A program made the position numbers and the translations under genes. The notes beneath the pieces are model-generated. The model saw only the letters and a list, made by a program, of their open reading frames with translations. It searched no databases and was not told the DNA's origin. This document shows, piece by piece, positions 45,268 through 54,854 of a DNA stretch of 64,000 bases (its first letter is position 1; the number at the start of each line of letters is the position of its first letter). The DNA comes from CBDFHC01 sp965247585 (GTDB taxonomy: Bacteria; Chloroflexota; Dehalococcoidia; Lucifugimonadales; GCA-2712585): positions 49,631 through 113,630 of the forward strand of contig CBDFHC010000001.1 in the NCBI GenBank assembly GCA_965247585.1. The letters run 5' to 3'.

Positions 45268-45375
45268 CCTCCTACGTCAACACTCCTAAAAAAGGGTAGC
45301 AACCTTAGACGTTTTCTTAAACAATTACCAAAACCGAGTTGACTGAGTACTAGTAGGAGAAGTTCGATTAGGGAA

Positions 45376-45408
45376 GGGGACGGGGCGAAAGCCCCGTCCC
45401 CTTTGCTT
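45376..45408 (+). terminator. Terminator of amidohydrolase paralogue 1, displaced by the IS
   Basis: A perfect 11-bp stem GGGGACGGGGC (45376-45386) with loop GAAA and GCCCCGTCCCC (45391-45401), then TTTGCTTT. It lies directly after the right end of the IS630 element, so it would have sat about 25 bp past the stop codon before the insertion. Confidence 0.8.
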
Positions 45409-45414
45409 TGGGGG

Positions 45415-46980
45415 GAATCAGCGGTGGGGATGGGGAAGGGTAGCGGCAGCACGGAGGGTTGCGGATCACGGGTTGGTGGTTCCCGCCGTCCCGCGAAGAA
45501 TTGTCTTATGTTTAGTTTTGAGGGACACGTTCAGAGTTTTGGAACTAATGGAGCTGGGATAGCGCTAGTGGGCGCCGCGGTAGGACTTGCTCTCCCCCCG
45601 CACCCAGATTCTTCGATCCTCACGGGCGGACTCAGAATGACATGGTGGGGGACGGAATGCGGTATGGGCTCGTCCTTCGAGGGCCGCAGGATGAGCGGGT
45701 TGGAATGGCAGAGGGGGTTGCGGATCATGGGTTGGTGGTTCCCGCCGTCCCGCGAAGAATTGTCTTATGTTTAGTTTTGAGGGACACCTTCAGAGTTTTG
45801 GAACTAATGGAGCTGGGATAGCGCTAGTGGGCGCCGCGGTAGGACTTGCTCTCCCCCCGCACCCAGATTCTTCGATCCTCACGGGCGGACTCAGAATGAC
45901 ATGGTGGGGGACGGAATGCGGTATGGGCTCGTCCTTCGAGGGCCGCAGGATGAGCGGGTTGGAATGGCAGAGGGGGTTGCGGATCACGGGTTGGTGGTTC
46001 CCGCCGTTCCGCGAAGAATTGTCTTATGTTTAGTTTTGAGGGACACGTTCAGAGTTTTGGAACTAATGGAGCTGGGATAGCGCTAGTGGGCGCCGCGGTA
46101 GGACTTGCTCTCCCCCCGCACCCAGATTCTTCGATCCTCACGGGCGGACTCAGAATGGCATGGTGGGTGGCGGAATGCGGTATGGGCTCGTCGTTCGAGG
46201 GCCTTTGGATGAGCGGGTTGGAATGGCAGAGGGGGTTGCGGGTCATGGGTTGGTGGTTCCCGCCGTCCCGCGAAGAAGTGTCTTATGTTAAGTTGTGAGG
46301 GACACCGTCGGAGCTTGTGAATAAATAAGGCGTCAGGGTGGGACACGCTCAACCCTGCCCCACCCAGATTCCTCGATCTACACGCACGGACTCGGAATCT
46401 ATCATGTTGGCGTCCAGAACCAGGGAGGATGAAAAACCAGGATTGGAATCCGAAGTGGGCGCCGCGGTAGGACTTGCTCTCCCCCCGCACCCAGATTCTT
46501 CGATCCTCACGGGCGGACTCAGAATGACATGGTGGGGGGCGGAATGCGGTATGGGCTCGTCCTTCGAGAGCCTTTGGATGAGCGGGTTGGAATGGCAGAG
46601 GGGGTTGCGGATCAAGGGTTGGTGGTTCCCGCCGTCCCGCGAAGAATTGTCTTATGTAAAGTTGTGGGGGACACCGTCGGAGCTTGTGAATAAATAAGGC
46701 GTCAGGGTGGGACACGCTCAACCCTGCCCCACCCAGATTCCTCGATCTACACGCACGGAGTCGGAATCCATCATGTTGGCGTCCAGCACCAGGGAGGATG
46801 AAAGACCAGGATTGGAATCCGAAGCGGGCGCCGCGGTAGGACTTGCTCTCCCCCCGCACCCAGATTCTTCGATCCTCATGGGCGGACTCAGAATGACATG
46901 GTGGGGGGCGGAATGCGGTATGGGCTCGTCCTTGGAGGGCCTCAGGATGAGCGGGTTGGAGGCGTAGGAGGCTTATTTCC
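45415..46980. repeat. Tandem array of 259-bp units with family B elements, then two 369-bp variants
   Basis: TTGTCTTATG recurs at 45501, 45760 and 46019 (46278 as GTGTCTTATG), giving three 259-bp periods, then again at 46647 after 369 bp. Each unit has TGAGGGACAC, GCGCTAGTGGGCGCCGCGG, a full family B element (ATTCTTCGA at 45608, 45867, 46126, 46495 and 46864) and GGTTGGTGGTTCCCGCCG. In the longer units an insert with CACGCACGGACTCGGAATC and GTTGGCGTCCAG is added. Copies differ by only a few bases, so the array is young. The frames of 80-320 codons in it are repeat-derived. A short unannotated stretch reaches 47141. Confidence 0.92.
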
Positions 46981-47141
46981 ATAGGAATGGCATGACTTAT
47001 GGGGACGCTCAACGCGGGCCTGTGTGACGCTGAAAAATCGGACGAAACCAAAAACGCACAGGGCCTCAGGATGAGCGGGTTGGATGGGCAGAGAGGGCTA
47101 TATTAGGCCTATCCCGGAGGAGGGAGGGTTCGGTGGGGGGG

Positions 47142-48506
47142 TCAGGGGGAGAGGAGGAGGGCGTGGTGGAGGGGTTGGAGGGTGGGCAGCGTTTCGAGGG
47201 ACCAGAGGAGGTCCAGGACGCGGCGCTGCTGGTCGTGGGTGAGGCTACCGCTGGAGAGGCGATGGAATTTGTCCTCCAGGTCCGAATCGCTGAAAGGGTT
47301 TCGATGGTGGCCTTTGGGAAAGATGGCGGAGGCTTCAAATCGGCGGCCGGTCTGGGTGGTAACTTCCAGCCAGCAGTTGAACTCGGAGGGATAGCGGTGA
47401 GTGAAGTCCGGGTCCTCTTCGGTGATGGTGCGGGAGATGAGTGGGCGTAGGGCAGGTTCGGCGATACGGTCCGGGGAGAATGAGCCGGGGGTGATTTCGC
47501 CGTAGCGGAGCGCGGAGGCGACGAGGAAGGGGATGCTGTGATCGGCGGTCTCGCGGGTCTTGGGGTCCCACTTCTCGGGGTCGATGGAGGGGGAGGAGGC
47601 GGCGTCGGAGTAGGTGCGGATGTGGATGGAGTGGGGCGATTCGCCGGTGAGCCGGGGTCGGAGCGCCAGGGCCAGTCCGATGGGCGCCTGGGTGTGAATC
47701 TGCGACGGGTAGTTTTTGGTTATGGTGTCCATGATTCGGAAGGGCTCCGATCCACCGCCCAGGGGCGCCAGGGAGGTGTCCGGTGCGCCGAGCTGGTCAC
47801 AGAGTCCCTTTCGACCGGCGAAGGGCAAGTCCGGGCCGGTCATGCCGAGGTGCGCGAGTTGGGCGGCGAAGAGCCCGGCCCGGGCGGAGGCCGCGGCGGC
47901 GGCGCCCTTCCACATGGAGAGTTCGCCGGTGCGGGTGACGCCCAGGGAGAGGTTCGGCACGGCGGCGAGGGATATGGCGTGGCCCATAGCCTCACGGTCC
48001 AGGCCCATGATGTTGCCGGCGGCGCAGGCGGCGCCGATCGCGATGAAGATGCCGTTGTCCCAGCCGTTGCGCCGGAGGACGATCTGGTCCGAGAGGCGGC
48101 AGAAGGCCTCATAGGCGAGGGCTGCGGAGGCGATGAGGGACTTGCCATCGGCGGCGCAGGCGTCCGCGGCGGCCAGGGAGGCGGAGATGGTGTCGCTGGG
48201 GTGGCCGCCGCCGGGAGAGAAGTAGGAGTCGTTGTAGTCCAGGTATCGGATAGCGACGCCGTTGGCGAAGGCGGCCAGGTCCGGCGCGGTGGTGTCCTTA
48301 GCGCCGAGCAGCCGGGCGGGCGCGGTGGCGTTGATGCCGCGGGCCAGGGTCCGGGCAATGACGGCGGGTTTCGACGAGAAACCGCCAATGGCGCAGGCCA
48401 GGGTGTCTATGAGGGTGCGTTTGACCTGGTGCACGGTCTGGGCGGGCAGGTCATGGTACCGGAGGGCAGAGGAGTAGGCGCTAAGGGTCTCTTGGGCGCG
48501 ATCCAT
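47142..48506 (-). CDS. MmgE/PrpD family protein (second)
   Basis: 454 residues. The N-terminus has LRYHDLPAQTVHQVKRTLID then TLACAIGGF. ANGVAIRYLDYNDSYFSPGG and GHPSDTISASLAAADACAAD hold the family's active-site loop (D-Y-N-D and G-H-P-S-D). The C-terminal part has the lid domain (VEVTTQTGRR-type strands). The G-H-P-S-D motif is closer to true PrpD than in the copy at 25.4 kb. The VOC gene 9 bp upstream on the same strand is probably co-transcribed. The substrate is unknown. Confidence 0.85.
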   Translation of the reverse strand: MDRAQETLSAYSSALRYHDLPAQTVHQVKRTLIDTLACAIGGFSSKPAVIARTLARGINATAPARLLGAKDTTAPDLAAFANGVAIRYLDYNDSYFSPGGGHPSDTISASLAAADACAADGKSLIASAALAYEAFCRLSDQIVLRRNGWDNGIFIAIGAACAAGNIMGLDREAMGHAISLAAVPNLSLGVTRTGELSMWKGAAAAASARAGLFAAQLAHLGMTGPDLPFAGRKGLCDQLGAPDTSLAPLGGGSEPFRIMDTITKNYPSQIHTQAPIGLALALRPRLTGESPHSIHIRTYSDAASSPSIDPEKWDPKTRETADHSIPFLVASALRYGEITPGSFSPDRIAEPALRPLISRTITEEDPDFTHRYPSEFNCWLEVTTQTGRRFEASAIFPKGHHRNPFSDSDLEDKFHRLSSGSLTHDQQRRVLDLLWSLETLPTLQPLHHALLLSP

Positions 48507-48515
48507 GGGTATGGG

Positions 48516-48989
48516 TCAGTAGTAGCGTAGCTCTACGATGTTGCCGTCCGGGTCATAGACGTAGAGGGAGGTGCCGTTGCCGTGGGCGCCCCAGCGTTTG
48601 ACGGGGCCGCCGAGCTCCTCGGCAGCGAAGGGGCTGACGGGGGCAAGCTTCACGCCCAAGGCCTGGAACTGCTGGGATACGCGAGAGAGGTCCGTGGGCT
48701 CTATGACGATGCAGAAGTGGTCCTGGTTGCGATGGATCTGGTCCGGGGGAGGCATGTCCTTAAACTCAAATACGTCGATGATGGTGTCGGCGTTGATGCG
48801 TATGGAAGGGAAGGGGACCTTGCCAGCCTTGAACTCGGCCAGGCGTTCGGTGGGGAGGCCGAGGAACTGGTGATAGAAGGCGAGGGAGGCGTCGACGTCT
48901 CGCACTCGGAGGACGATGTGGTCCATCTCGGTGACGGTTACCACGGGGCCGGCGGTCTGGAGGGTCTGTTTTTGCGCCTGGGTGGCCAT
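48516..48989 (-). CDS. VOC superfamily protein (glyoxalase/dioxygenase-like)
   Basis: 157 residues with two beta-alpha-beta-beta-beta units. The first begins MDHIVLRVRDVDASLAFYHQ, and the second has QDHFCIVIEPTDLSRVSQQF and ends in YVYDPDGNIVELRYY. Possible metal ligands are the His of MDH, the His of DHF and the Glu of VEL. AGGAGATCC precedes ATG 48989. It lies immediately upstream of the MmgE/PrpD gene. The chemistry (lyase, epimerase or dioxygenase) cannot be read from the sequence. Confidence 0.82.
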   Translation of the reverse strand: MATQAQKQTLQTAGPVVTVTEMDHIVLRVRDVDASLAFYHQFLGLPTERLAEFKAGKVPFPSIRINADTIIDVFEFKDMPPPDQIHRNQDHFCIVIEPTDLSRVSQQFQALGVKLAPVSPFAAEELGGPVKRWGAHGNGTSLYVYDPDGNIVELRYY

Positions 48990-49884
48990 GGTGGATCTCC
49001 TGTGGAGGGGTTGGGGTAAGGCGGATGTAGCCATGGTATCGGAAGTGATGGCAGGGAGCAACGGAGGGAGGGGGCGGAGAGTTGCGAAGCGTGGAACGGG
49101 ACTTAGTGAGGCAATCAGACAATATGTGGTGCGGATGCTGCCGACGGGATGGCAAATCACAGGTTGGTGGTTCCGACCCACTCCCGATTCATTCCGTTCT
49201 TCGGGACCTCGGGCCTGCGGCCCTTGGCCGCAAGGACAGTTTTTCTGAAGGATACCCTCATACCTAACAGAGGTTGTGAACGAATTAAGCTGGTACAGCG
49301 AGACAGCGCGCGACGGCTGGAGTTATTTGCGCTGCCCCACCCAGAGTCCTCGATCCTGTCGCACGGACTCGGAATCGATCAGGTTGGCGTCCAGCACCGG
49401 GGAGGATGAAAAATCAGGATTGGGACCCGAAGCGGGCGCCAGGGTTGGATATGCTCTCCCACCACACCCAGATTCTTCGATCTTCACGGGCGGACTCAGA
49501 ATGACATGGTGGGGGGCGGAATGCGGTATGGGCTCGTCCTTCGAGAGCCTCAGGGTGAGTGGGTTGGAAGGGTAGGAGGCTCATTGTCATAGGAATGACA
49601 TGACTGATGGGGACGCTCGATTTGCAAATAAGTGACGCTGAAGGTGCGGAAGAAGTCAAAAATTCACAACCTCAGAGGAGGTAATGTCCCCTGCACTCCG
49701 CGTTTTGTGGCTTCCTTACGCATAATTGAGGATATTGTCGAGGGTACCGCCATGAGCGAAAGCCGACGCGGTGAGTAAGCCCTGGGCCGGTACGGGACGA
49801 TGGCTGCTAAAGCTTCGGAATCAGGCGTATTTTAGGGCGTGTTTGACCAGAACAAAGATCATGGGAAAGGGAAAATGGCTGTGG
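48990..49884. repeat. Intergenic repeats
   Basis: A decayed family A copy (CAGGTTGGTGGTTCCGACC near 49157, then CTGAAGGATACCCTCA at about 49245) is followed by the GCACGGACTCGGAATCGATC segment and a family B element (ATTCTTCGATCTTCACGGGC at 49472, TCGTCCTTCGAGAGCC near 49536). About 49620-49880 holds no repeat and no gene that I recognise. Confidence 0.75.
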
Positions 49885-49890
49885 TATATT
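49882..49890 (+). promoter_or_regulatory. Predicted extended -10 promoter of amidohydrolase paralogue 2
   Basis: TGGTATATT is an extended -10 (TGn plus TATATT) about 37 bp before the TTG start. The same TGTGNTATATT sequence precedes paralogue 3, in the same position relative to GGTTGAGGAGGACTC. The -35 region is weak. Confidence 0.5.
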
Positions 49891-49926
49891 ACCGGCTGGG
49901 AATCTTTCGGTTGAGGAGGACTCAAG

Positions 49927-51103
49927 TTGGAGTACAAGGTAGTTTCCGGAGACTCACACATGGATATGAGTTGGCTGCCAGGTGACTTGTTCACAAGCAG
50001 TGCCCCGGCGCACTTGAAGGAGCTGATGCCTCAAGTGGTGGAGAGGGAGGGAGGACGGTATTGGGTCTCGGAGGGGCAGGACCTGGGGCCGTACGGGAGC
50101 CTGGGGTTCGGGTTCGACGCACCGAAGAAGGGGCTGCGGCGCAGGATTGACCGGATGTTCGACGCGGGGTATTACGAAGGGGGAGGGCATCCTTCGACGC
50201 CAGACCTTCGCTTGAAGGACATGGAGATGGATGGGGTGGACGCGGAGGTTATTTACGGGATGACCACGGCGGGGATGCGGATCAAGAATGTTGAGGTGCT
50301 GACGCACTCTTACCGGGCGTACAACCAGTGGATAGCGGAGTTCTGCAAGACGAAGCCAGGGCGCTGGTATGGGCTGGCGTGCATCCCGGTGCACGACCCG
50401 GAGGTGGCCGGCGGCGGAGTTGCGGAGGGCGGCGGACATGGGGCTGCGGGGCGCGGACATGTTTGTGACGCCGGAGACGCGGCCCATATACATGCGGGAC
50501 GGCTATTGGGACCCACTATGGCGGGCCGCTGCGGAGTGCCAGATGCCGGTATCGTTCCACATAGGCGGGGGCGGCATCCAGGTGCCCCATCCGACGACGG
50601 GGATGGACAACGCCTACTTCGCGACGGACGACGACCAGAATGCGCTGGGGTTCCAGGGAACGAGGGCGCCGATTGAGCAGCTATCCGGCTCTGAGTGGCT
50701 GGTGGCGATTATCATGAGCGGGGCGTGTGACCGGCACCCGGACTTCCAGTTTGTGCTGGGCGAGTGCGGCGCAGGCTGGATTCCGTTTGTAACGGAGCGG
50801 ATGGATGTGGAGTACCACGACCATATGCTGGACCAGAAGTTCAACCCGCCGCTGCAGATGAAGCCCAGCGATTACTGGTTCCAGCGTGGGGCTACGACGT
50901 TCCAGGAGGACCCGACGGTGGGCCACATGGCGGAGTACATAGGAGTGGACAATCTGATGTGGGGATCGGACTATCCGCACCCGGACGGGGTGTGGCCGGA
51001 CTCGCAGAAGGTGATCCAAGACACGATGGGGCAGCTTAAGCCGGCAGTGCTAAAGAAGCTGCTGCGGGACAATGCGGTGAAGCGGTACCGTATGGGCTCC
51101 TAG
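49927..51103 (+). pseudogene. Amidohydrolase paralogue 2, frameshifted
   Basis: The frame from TTG 49927 is nearly identical to paralogue 3 (EYKVVSGDSHMDMSWLPGDL) up to GLACIPVHDPEV. There it leaves the family pattern because GTGGCCGGCGGCGGAGTTGC has one base too many. The +1 frame from about 50405 resumes with AAELRRAADMGLRGADMFVT and continues to the end, including VDNLMWGSDYPHPDGVWPDS, up to TAG 51103. All metal-binding motifs are present across the two frames. So either the gene is a recent pseudogene or the extra base is a sequencing or assembly error in a GC repeat. GAGGAGGA precedes the start. Confidence 0.8.
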
Positions 51104-51145
51104 GCGGACGGCTTCAGCGAGGCCGCGCAGTTCTGAAATTTGAGG

Positions 51146-51178
51146 TGAGGGGCCGATTGGCCCCTCATTTTTTGTTTT
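51146..51178 (+). terminator. Terminator of amidohydrolase paralogue 2
   Basis: Perfect 9-bp stem TGAGGGGCC (51146-51154) with loop GATT and GGCCCCTCA (51159-51167), then TTTTTTGTTTT. Confidence 0.85.
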
Positions 51179-51219
51179 GCGGGGGTGCGGCGGTGGGGAT
51201 GAGAAGATGGAGAATGGTG

Positions 51220-51228
51220 TGCTATATT
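51220..51228 (+). promoter_or_regulatory. Predicted extended -10 promoter of amidohydrolase paralogue 3
   Basis: TGCTATATT lies 33 bp before the TTG start, matching the site upstream of paralogue 2. It follows the paralogue 2 terminator, so each copy has its own promoter and terminator. Confidence 0.5.
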
Positions 51229-51260
51229 GTTCGAAACATACCGGTTGAGGAGGACTCGAG

Positions 51261-52436
51261 TTGGAGTACAAGGTTGTTTCCGGCGACTCACACATGGATA
51301 TGAGCTGGCTACCGGGCGATCTGTTCACAAGCAGCGCACCGTCACACTTGAAGGAGCAGATGCCCCAGGTGGTGGAGAGGGAGGGAGGACAGTATTGGGT
51401 CTCGGAGGGGCAGGAGTTGGGGCCGTATGGTAGCCTGGGATTCGGATTCAACGCGCCACGCAGGGGCATGCGCAAGCGGATTGACCGGATGTTCGACGCG
51501 GGGTATTACGAAGGAGGAGGGCATCCTTCGACGCCGGAGCTTCGGATGAAGGACATGCAGATGGACGGGGTGGATGCGGAGGTGATCTACGGTATGACGA
51601 CGGCGGGAAACCGGATCAAAAATGTTGAGGCGCTGACGCATGCCTACCGGGCGTACAACCAGTGGATCGCGGACTTTTGTAAGACGAAGCCCGGGCGATG
51701 GTACGGGCTGGCGTGTATTCCCGTCCACGACCCGCAGGTGGGCGCCGACGAGCTGCGGCGGGCGGGGGACATGGGTCTGCGGGGCGCGGATATGTTCGTG
51801 ACGCCGGAGACGCGGCCCATCTACATGCGGGACGGTTACTGGGACCCGCTATGGCGGGCCTCTGCGGAGTGCCAGATGCCGGTGTCGTTCCACATAGGTG
51901 GGGGAGGTATCATTGTTCCGGAGCCTCCGGGAGAGGAGGGTAAGGATTTTCTTGCCGAGGATATCGATCAGAACGGCCTTGGATTCATGGGCGCCCGTTT
52001 GCCGGTGGAGCAGCTCTCTGGGTCAGTTTGGCTGGTGAGCATCATAATGAGCGGGGTGTTCGACCGATTCCCAGACTTTCAGTTTGTGTTGGGAGAATGC
52101 GGCGCCGGCTGGATTCCCTTTGTGGTGGAACGGATGGACGTGGAGTTCAGCGACGCGATGCTAGAAACGAAGTTCGACCCGCCCTTGAAGCAAAAGCCAA
52201 GTGATTACTGGTTCCAACATGGAGCCACCACCTTTCAGGAGGACCCCACGGTGGGATATATGGCGAAGTTCATTGGGGAGGACAACATTATGTGGGGCTC
52301 GGACTACCCGCACCCGGACGGGGTGTGGCCCGACTCTCAGGCGGTGATCAAGGAGACGATAGGGCAACTGGAGCCTGCGGTGCTGCAGAAGGTGATCCGG
52401 GATAACGCGGTGAAGAAGTATCGAATGGGCCAGTAG
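51261..52436 (+). CDS. Metal-dependent hydrolase, amidohydrolase family 2-like (paralogue 3)
   Basis: 391 residues, the intact member of the tandem pair. D-S-H in SGDSHMDMSWLPG, the ligand region SFHIGGGG, the acidic LGECGAGWIPFVVERMDVEF and GSDYPHPDGVWPDSQAVIKE are present, so the binuclear or mononuclear metal site should form. A loop after SFHIGGGG (about 215-235) has PEPPGEEGKDFLAEDIDQ and differs from paralogue 2, hinting at a changed substrate pocket. The TTG start is preceded by GAGGAGGA 7 bp away. The gene is flanked by its own promoter and terminator. Its substrate is not known. Confidence 0.88.
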   Translation: MEYKVVSGDSHMDMSWLPGDLFTSSAPSHLKEQMPQVVEREGGQYWVSEGQELGPYGSLGFGFNAPRRGMRKRIDRMFDAGYYEGGGHPSTPELRMKDMQMDGVDAEVIYGMTTAGNRIKNVEALTHAYRAYNQWIADFCKTKPGRWYGLACIPVHDPQVGADELRRAGDMGLRGADMFVTPETRPIYMRDGYWDPLWRASAECQMPVSFHIGGGGIIVPEPPGEEGKDFLAEDIDQNGLGFMGARLPVEQLSGSVWLVSIIMSGVFDRFPDFQFVLGECGAGWIPFVVERMDVEFSDAMLETKFDPPLKQKPSDYWFQHGATTFQEDPTVGYMAKFIGEDNIMWGSDYPHPDGVWPDSQAVIKETIGQLEPAVLQKVIRDNAVKKYRMGQ

Positions 52437-52475
52437 TCGAGCGGCCTTTTAGCCGCCGGTTAAGGCTGACGTTAA

Positions 52476-52508
52476 GGGTGAGGGGCCATGGGCCCCTCAC
52501 CCTTTTGT
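52476..52508 (+). terminator. Terminator of amidohydrolase paralogue 3
   Basis: A 12-bp stem GGGTGAGGGGCC (52476-52487) with loop ATG and GGCCCCTCACCC (52491-52502), then TTTTGTTTT. Confidence 0.85.
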
Positions 52509-52559
52509 TTTGCGGAGGGTTGGGCAGTTGGGTAGAGGGAAGGTGTTGCTAGCGCACGG

Positions 52560-52690
52560 GAAGCGAATCGAAGGTTGGTGGTACCCACCGTCCCGCCCCG
52601 GAGGGTTGTTAAAAGGATTTCTGAGGGACACCCTCAGACTCCCGGCAGGGAACCTGCGTTCCCTGCACCCTCCAGTGGCGTCGGTGCTGA
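52560..52690. repeat. Family A repeat
   Basis: A complete copy in the gap between the convergent amidohydrolase and ThDP enzyme genes: AAGGTTGGTGGTACCCACCG, TCCCGCCCCGGAGGG, the hairpin CTGAGGGACACCCTCAG (about 52621-52637), ACTCCCGGCAG, then GGGAACCTGCGTTCCC. The remaining bases to 52757 show nothing else. Confidence 0.85.
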
Positions 52691-52757
52691 TTGTGGACAG
52701 GGGAGTGGCCATCTAAGAGCTGGTCTGGGCTATTTATAAGGGAGTGGGGCTAGCCCA

Positions 52758-54407
52758 TTATGTAAAGTTTTCGAAGCCGTTGGGGGTGGCGACTTCTATG
52801 ACGGTGAGGACGTCTGACTTGAGGCCGGTGTCCAGGGCCTGGGCCATCTCGTCTATAGAGGAGACGGAGAGGCCGTTGGCGCCGTAGGACTGGGCCAGCC
52901 GAACGAAGTCTGGGTTTACCAGGTCAGATGCCATGTATCGGCCGTTGTAAGCGTCCCGTTGACGGTTCCTGAGGACGCCCCACGCGTTGTCGTTGAAGAC
53001 CATTACCACGGGGCTCAGGCCGTACTGGATGCAGGTGCCCAGCTCCTGGATGTTGAACTGGAATCCACCGTCGCCGGTGATGCAGACGACCTGGCGGTCA
53101 GGCAGGGCGGCCTTGGCGCCGGCGGCGGCGGGGAAGGCGAAGCCCAGGCCACCCCAGGCGGATACGTGGTGGGTCCTGGGTTCGTAGGCGGGGAGGAGGT
53201 AGTTGGCGCCGTGGTGGGTGGCGATATTGACGTCGCCCATGAAGATGGCGTCGCGGTCTACGACGCCGCGGATGGCGTCCATGGTTTTCGCCTGATTAGG
53301 CATGTTTTTGCGCCAGTATTCGGCGTGCTGCTGCTTCAGTGAGGGGAGGGCGCCGGTGAAGCCTTCGGTGAGGCTGCCGGTCTTGCCTTCTATGGCGGCG
53401 GATAGCTGGGAAAGGACCTGTTTAGCGTCGCCGGCGATGCCGACGGCGGGCTTGTAAGTGGCGCCCAACATCTCCGAGTCCATGTCAATGTGTATCAGGT
53501 TGTTCGGGAGCTTCAGGCCCCAGGCCTTGGTATGGATGTGAGGCAGGCTGGAGCCGACGACGAGTACGGTGTCCAAGCTATCGACGAACTTGATGGAGGG
53601 GTCTTCTGAGGGGGTAGGAGACCAGCCGGGAAAGCCACCAAAGACGCCCATGGACAGGGGATTATCGTCAGGGAAGGCGGCCTTGCCGGAAGGGGTGGTG
53701 TAAACGGGGACGCCCAGCGATTCGGCGAGGCGGACGAGCTCCGCGGTGGCCCCGGAGCGGAGGACCCCGGTGCCGGCCCAGATGGCAACGCGCTGGCCGG
53801 AGAGGAGCATGGCGGCGGCCTTCTCCACCAGGGCGGGGTCGCCCTTGACGGCGTCGAAGCGGCTCACCTGGGGAATCTCCACATCGGCGGATAGGCCCTG
53901 AATGTCCACGGGAACCTCGATTTCGATGGGGCGCGGCCGTTGGGTCTGGAAACGCTGAAAGGCCTCATAGATCCTGTCAGGAATTTCGTCGACCCGGGTG
54001 ACGTGGTGAGCCCACTGGGTGACGGAGTCAAACATGCCGCGCTGGTCCTTGGTGGCGTGGGTCTCGCCCCGGCCACGGCCGTAGAGGTCTTCCTCGGCGG
54101 TGCTGGTGATAGTGAGGACGGGAGAGGAGGCGAAGTAGGCCTCGCCGATGCCGCCCATGGAGTTGGCGGCGCCGGGCCCGGTGCTGGTGAAGCAGACGCC
54201 GGGGCGTCCGGTGACCCGGGCGTAGCCGTCGGCCATGAGGGCGGCGGCGTGTTCGTGCCGGGCGCTGATGAAGCGGATGGAGTCCTTGTGGTCATAGAGG
54301 CAGTCGTAGACGTCCATCATGTGGGTAGAGATGATGCCGAAAACGGTGTCGACGCCCTGGGCGATGAGGGATTCGACGATGGCCTGGGCTCCGGTACGCT
54401 GGGCCAT
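52758..54407 (-). CDS. Thiamine diphosphate-dependent enzyme, acetolactate synthase-like
   Basis: 549 residues with the three domains of the IlvB group. The PYR domain has the cofactor-activating E52 in ISARHEHAAALMADGYAR and STGPGAANSMGGIGEAYF. The central domain has GTGVLRSGATAELVRLAESL. The PP domain has ITGDGGFQFNIQELGTCIQY and VMVFNDNAWG, the GDG...N motif for Mg-ThDP. No regulatory small subunit or other branched-chain genes are near, so it may be an oxo-acid decarboxylase, oxalyl-CoA decarboxylase-like or benzaldehyde-lyase-like enzyme rather than a biosynthetic synthase. AGGAGG precedes ATG 54407. Confidence 0.87.
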   Translation of the reverse strand: MAQRTGAQAIVESLIAQGVDTVFGIISTHMMDVYDCLYDHKDSIRFISARHEHAAALMADGYARVTGRPGVCFTSTGPGAANSMGGIGEAYFASSPVLTITSTAEEDLYGRGRGETHATKDQRGMFDSVTQWAHHVTRVDEIPDRIYEAFQRFQTQRPRPIEIEVPVDIQGLSADVEIPQVSRFDAVKGDPALVEKAAAMLLSGQRVAIWAGTGVLRSGATAELVRLAESLGVPVYTTPSGKAAFPDDNPLSMGVFGGFPGWSPTPSEDPSIKFVDSLDTVLVVGSSLPHIHTKAWGLKLPNNLIHIDMDSEMLGATYKPAVGIAGDAKQVLSQLSAAIEGKTGSLTEGFTGALPSLKQQHAEYWRKNMPNQAKTMDAIRGVVDRDAIFMGDVNIATHHGANYLLPAYEPRTHHVSAWGGLGFAFPAAAGAKAALPDRQVVCITGDGGFQFNIQELGTCIQYGLSPVVMVFNDNAWGVLRNRQRDAYNGRYMASDLVNPDFVRLAQSYGANGLSVSSIDEMAQALDTGLKSDVLTVIEVATPNGFENFT

Positions 54408-54854
54408 AGGTGGTCCTCCTTGGGAGTAGAAAGGCTGGTTGAGGCCATCCTATACCGTGGGAGTTTGGGGGGCAAGCGAAGGCAGGACCCCAGATTCTCT
54501 GCACCCTCCTGCCTGATTGGTCTTGATTGTGCGCAGGCGTTGCCTCCTCAAAGGCCGGACCAAGCTATTCTCAAAGTAATCAGCCATGGGGATGGGTATC
54601 GGCACCACAAAGGACTGCAAATCATAGGTTGGTGTTATCAACCCACCCGCCCCGAAAGGTTTTTAAGGTTTGTTTCTGAGGGACACCCTCAGACTGCCGG
54701 CAGGTAATCTTGGTCCCTGCACTGAGAGGTTGGTGATAAAAGCGGTTGGGACTTCATTGCCGGCAATGGCGTGGCGTGTACTGGGAGAGTGGGAGAGGTT
54801 GGGGTTGGAATCCCCCGTTTGCGAACGAAGGGCGATATTGGTCAGTCGTAGTTA
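54408..54854. repeat. Intergenic family A repeat
   Basis: Family A copy at about 54623-54704: TAGGTTGGTGTTATCAACCC, CGCCCCGAAAGG, hairpin CTGAGGGACACCCTCAG, then ACTGCCGGCAG. A second partial motif, CCCAGATTCTCTGCACCCTCC, lies near 54490. No gene is supported. Confidence 0.75.

Larger units (their letters stand above)
44131..45350 (-). mobile_element. IS630-family insertion sequence
   Basis: 1,220 bp bounded by perfect 13-bp inverted repeats GTACTCAGTCAAC (44131-44143) and GTTGACTGAGTAC (45338-45350). TA flanks both ends (44129-44130 and 45351-45352), the duplication typical of IS630 at a CTAG target. Two overlapping frames on the minus strand encode the transposase, joined through a -1 slip on a seven-A run (forward 44835-44841). 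The element appears complete and recently active. Confidence 0.9.
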
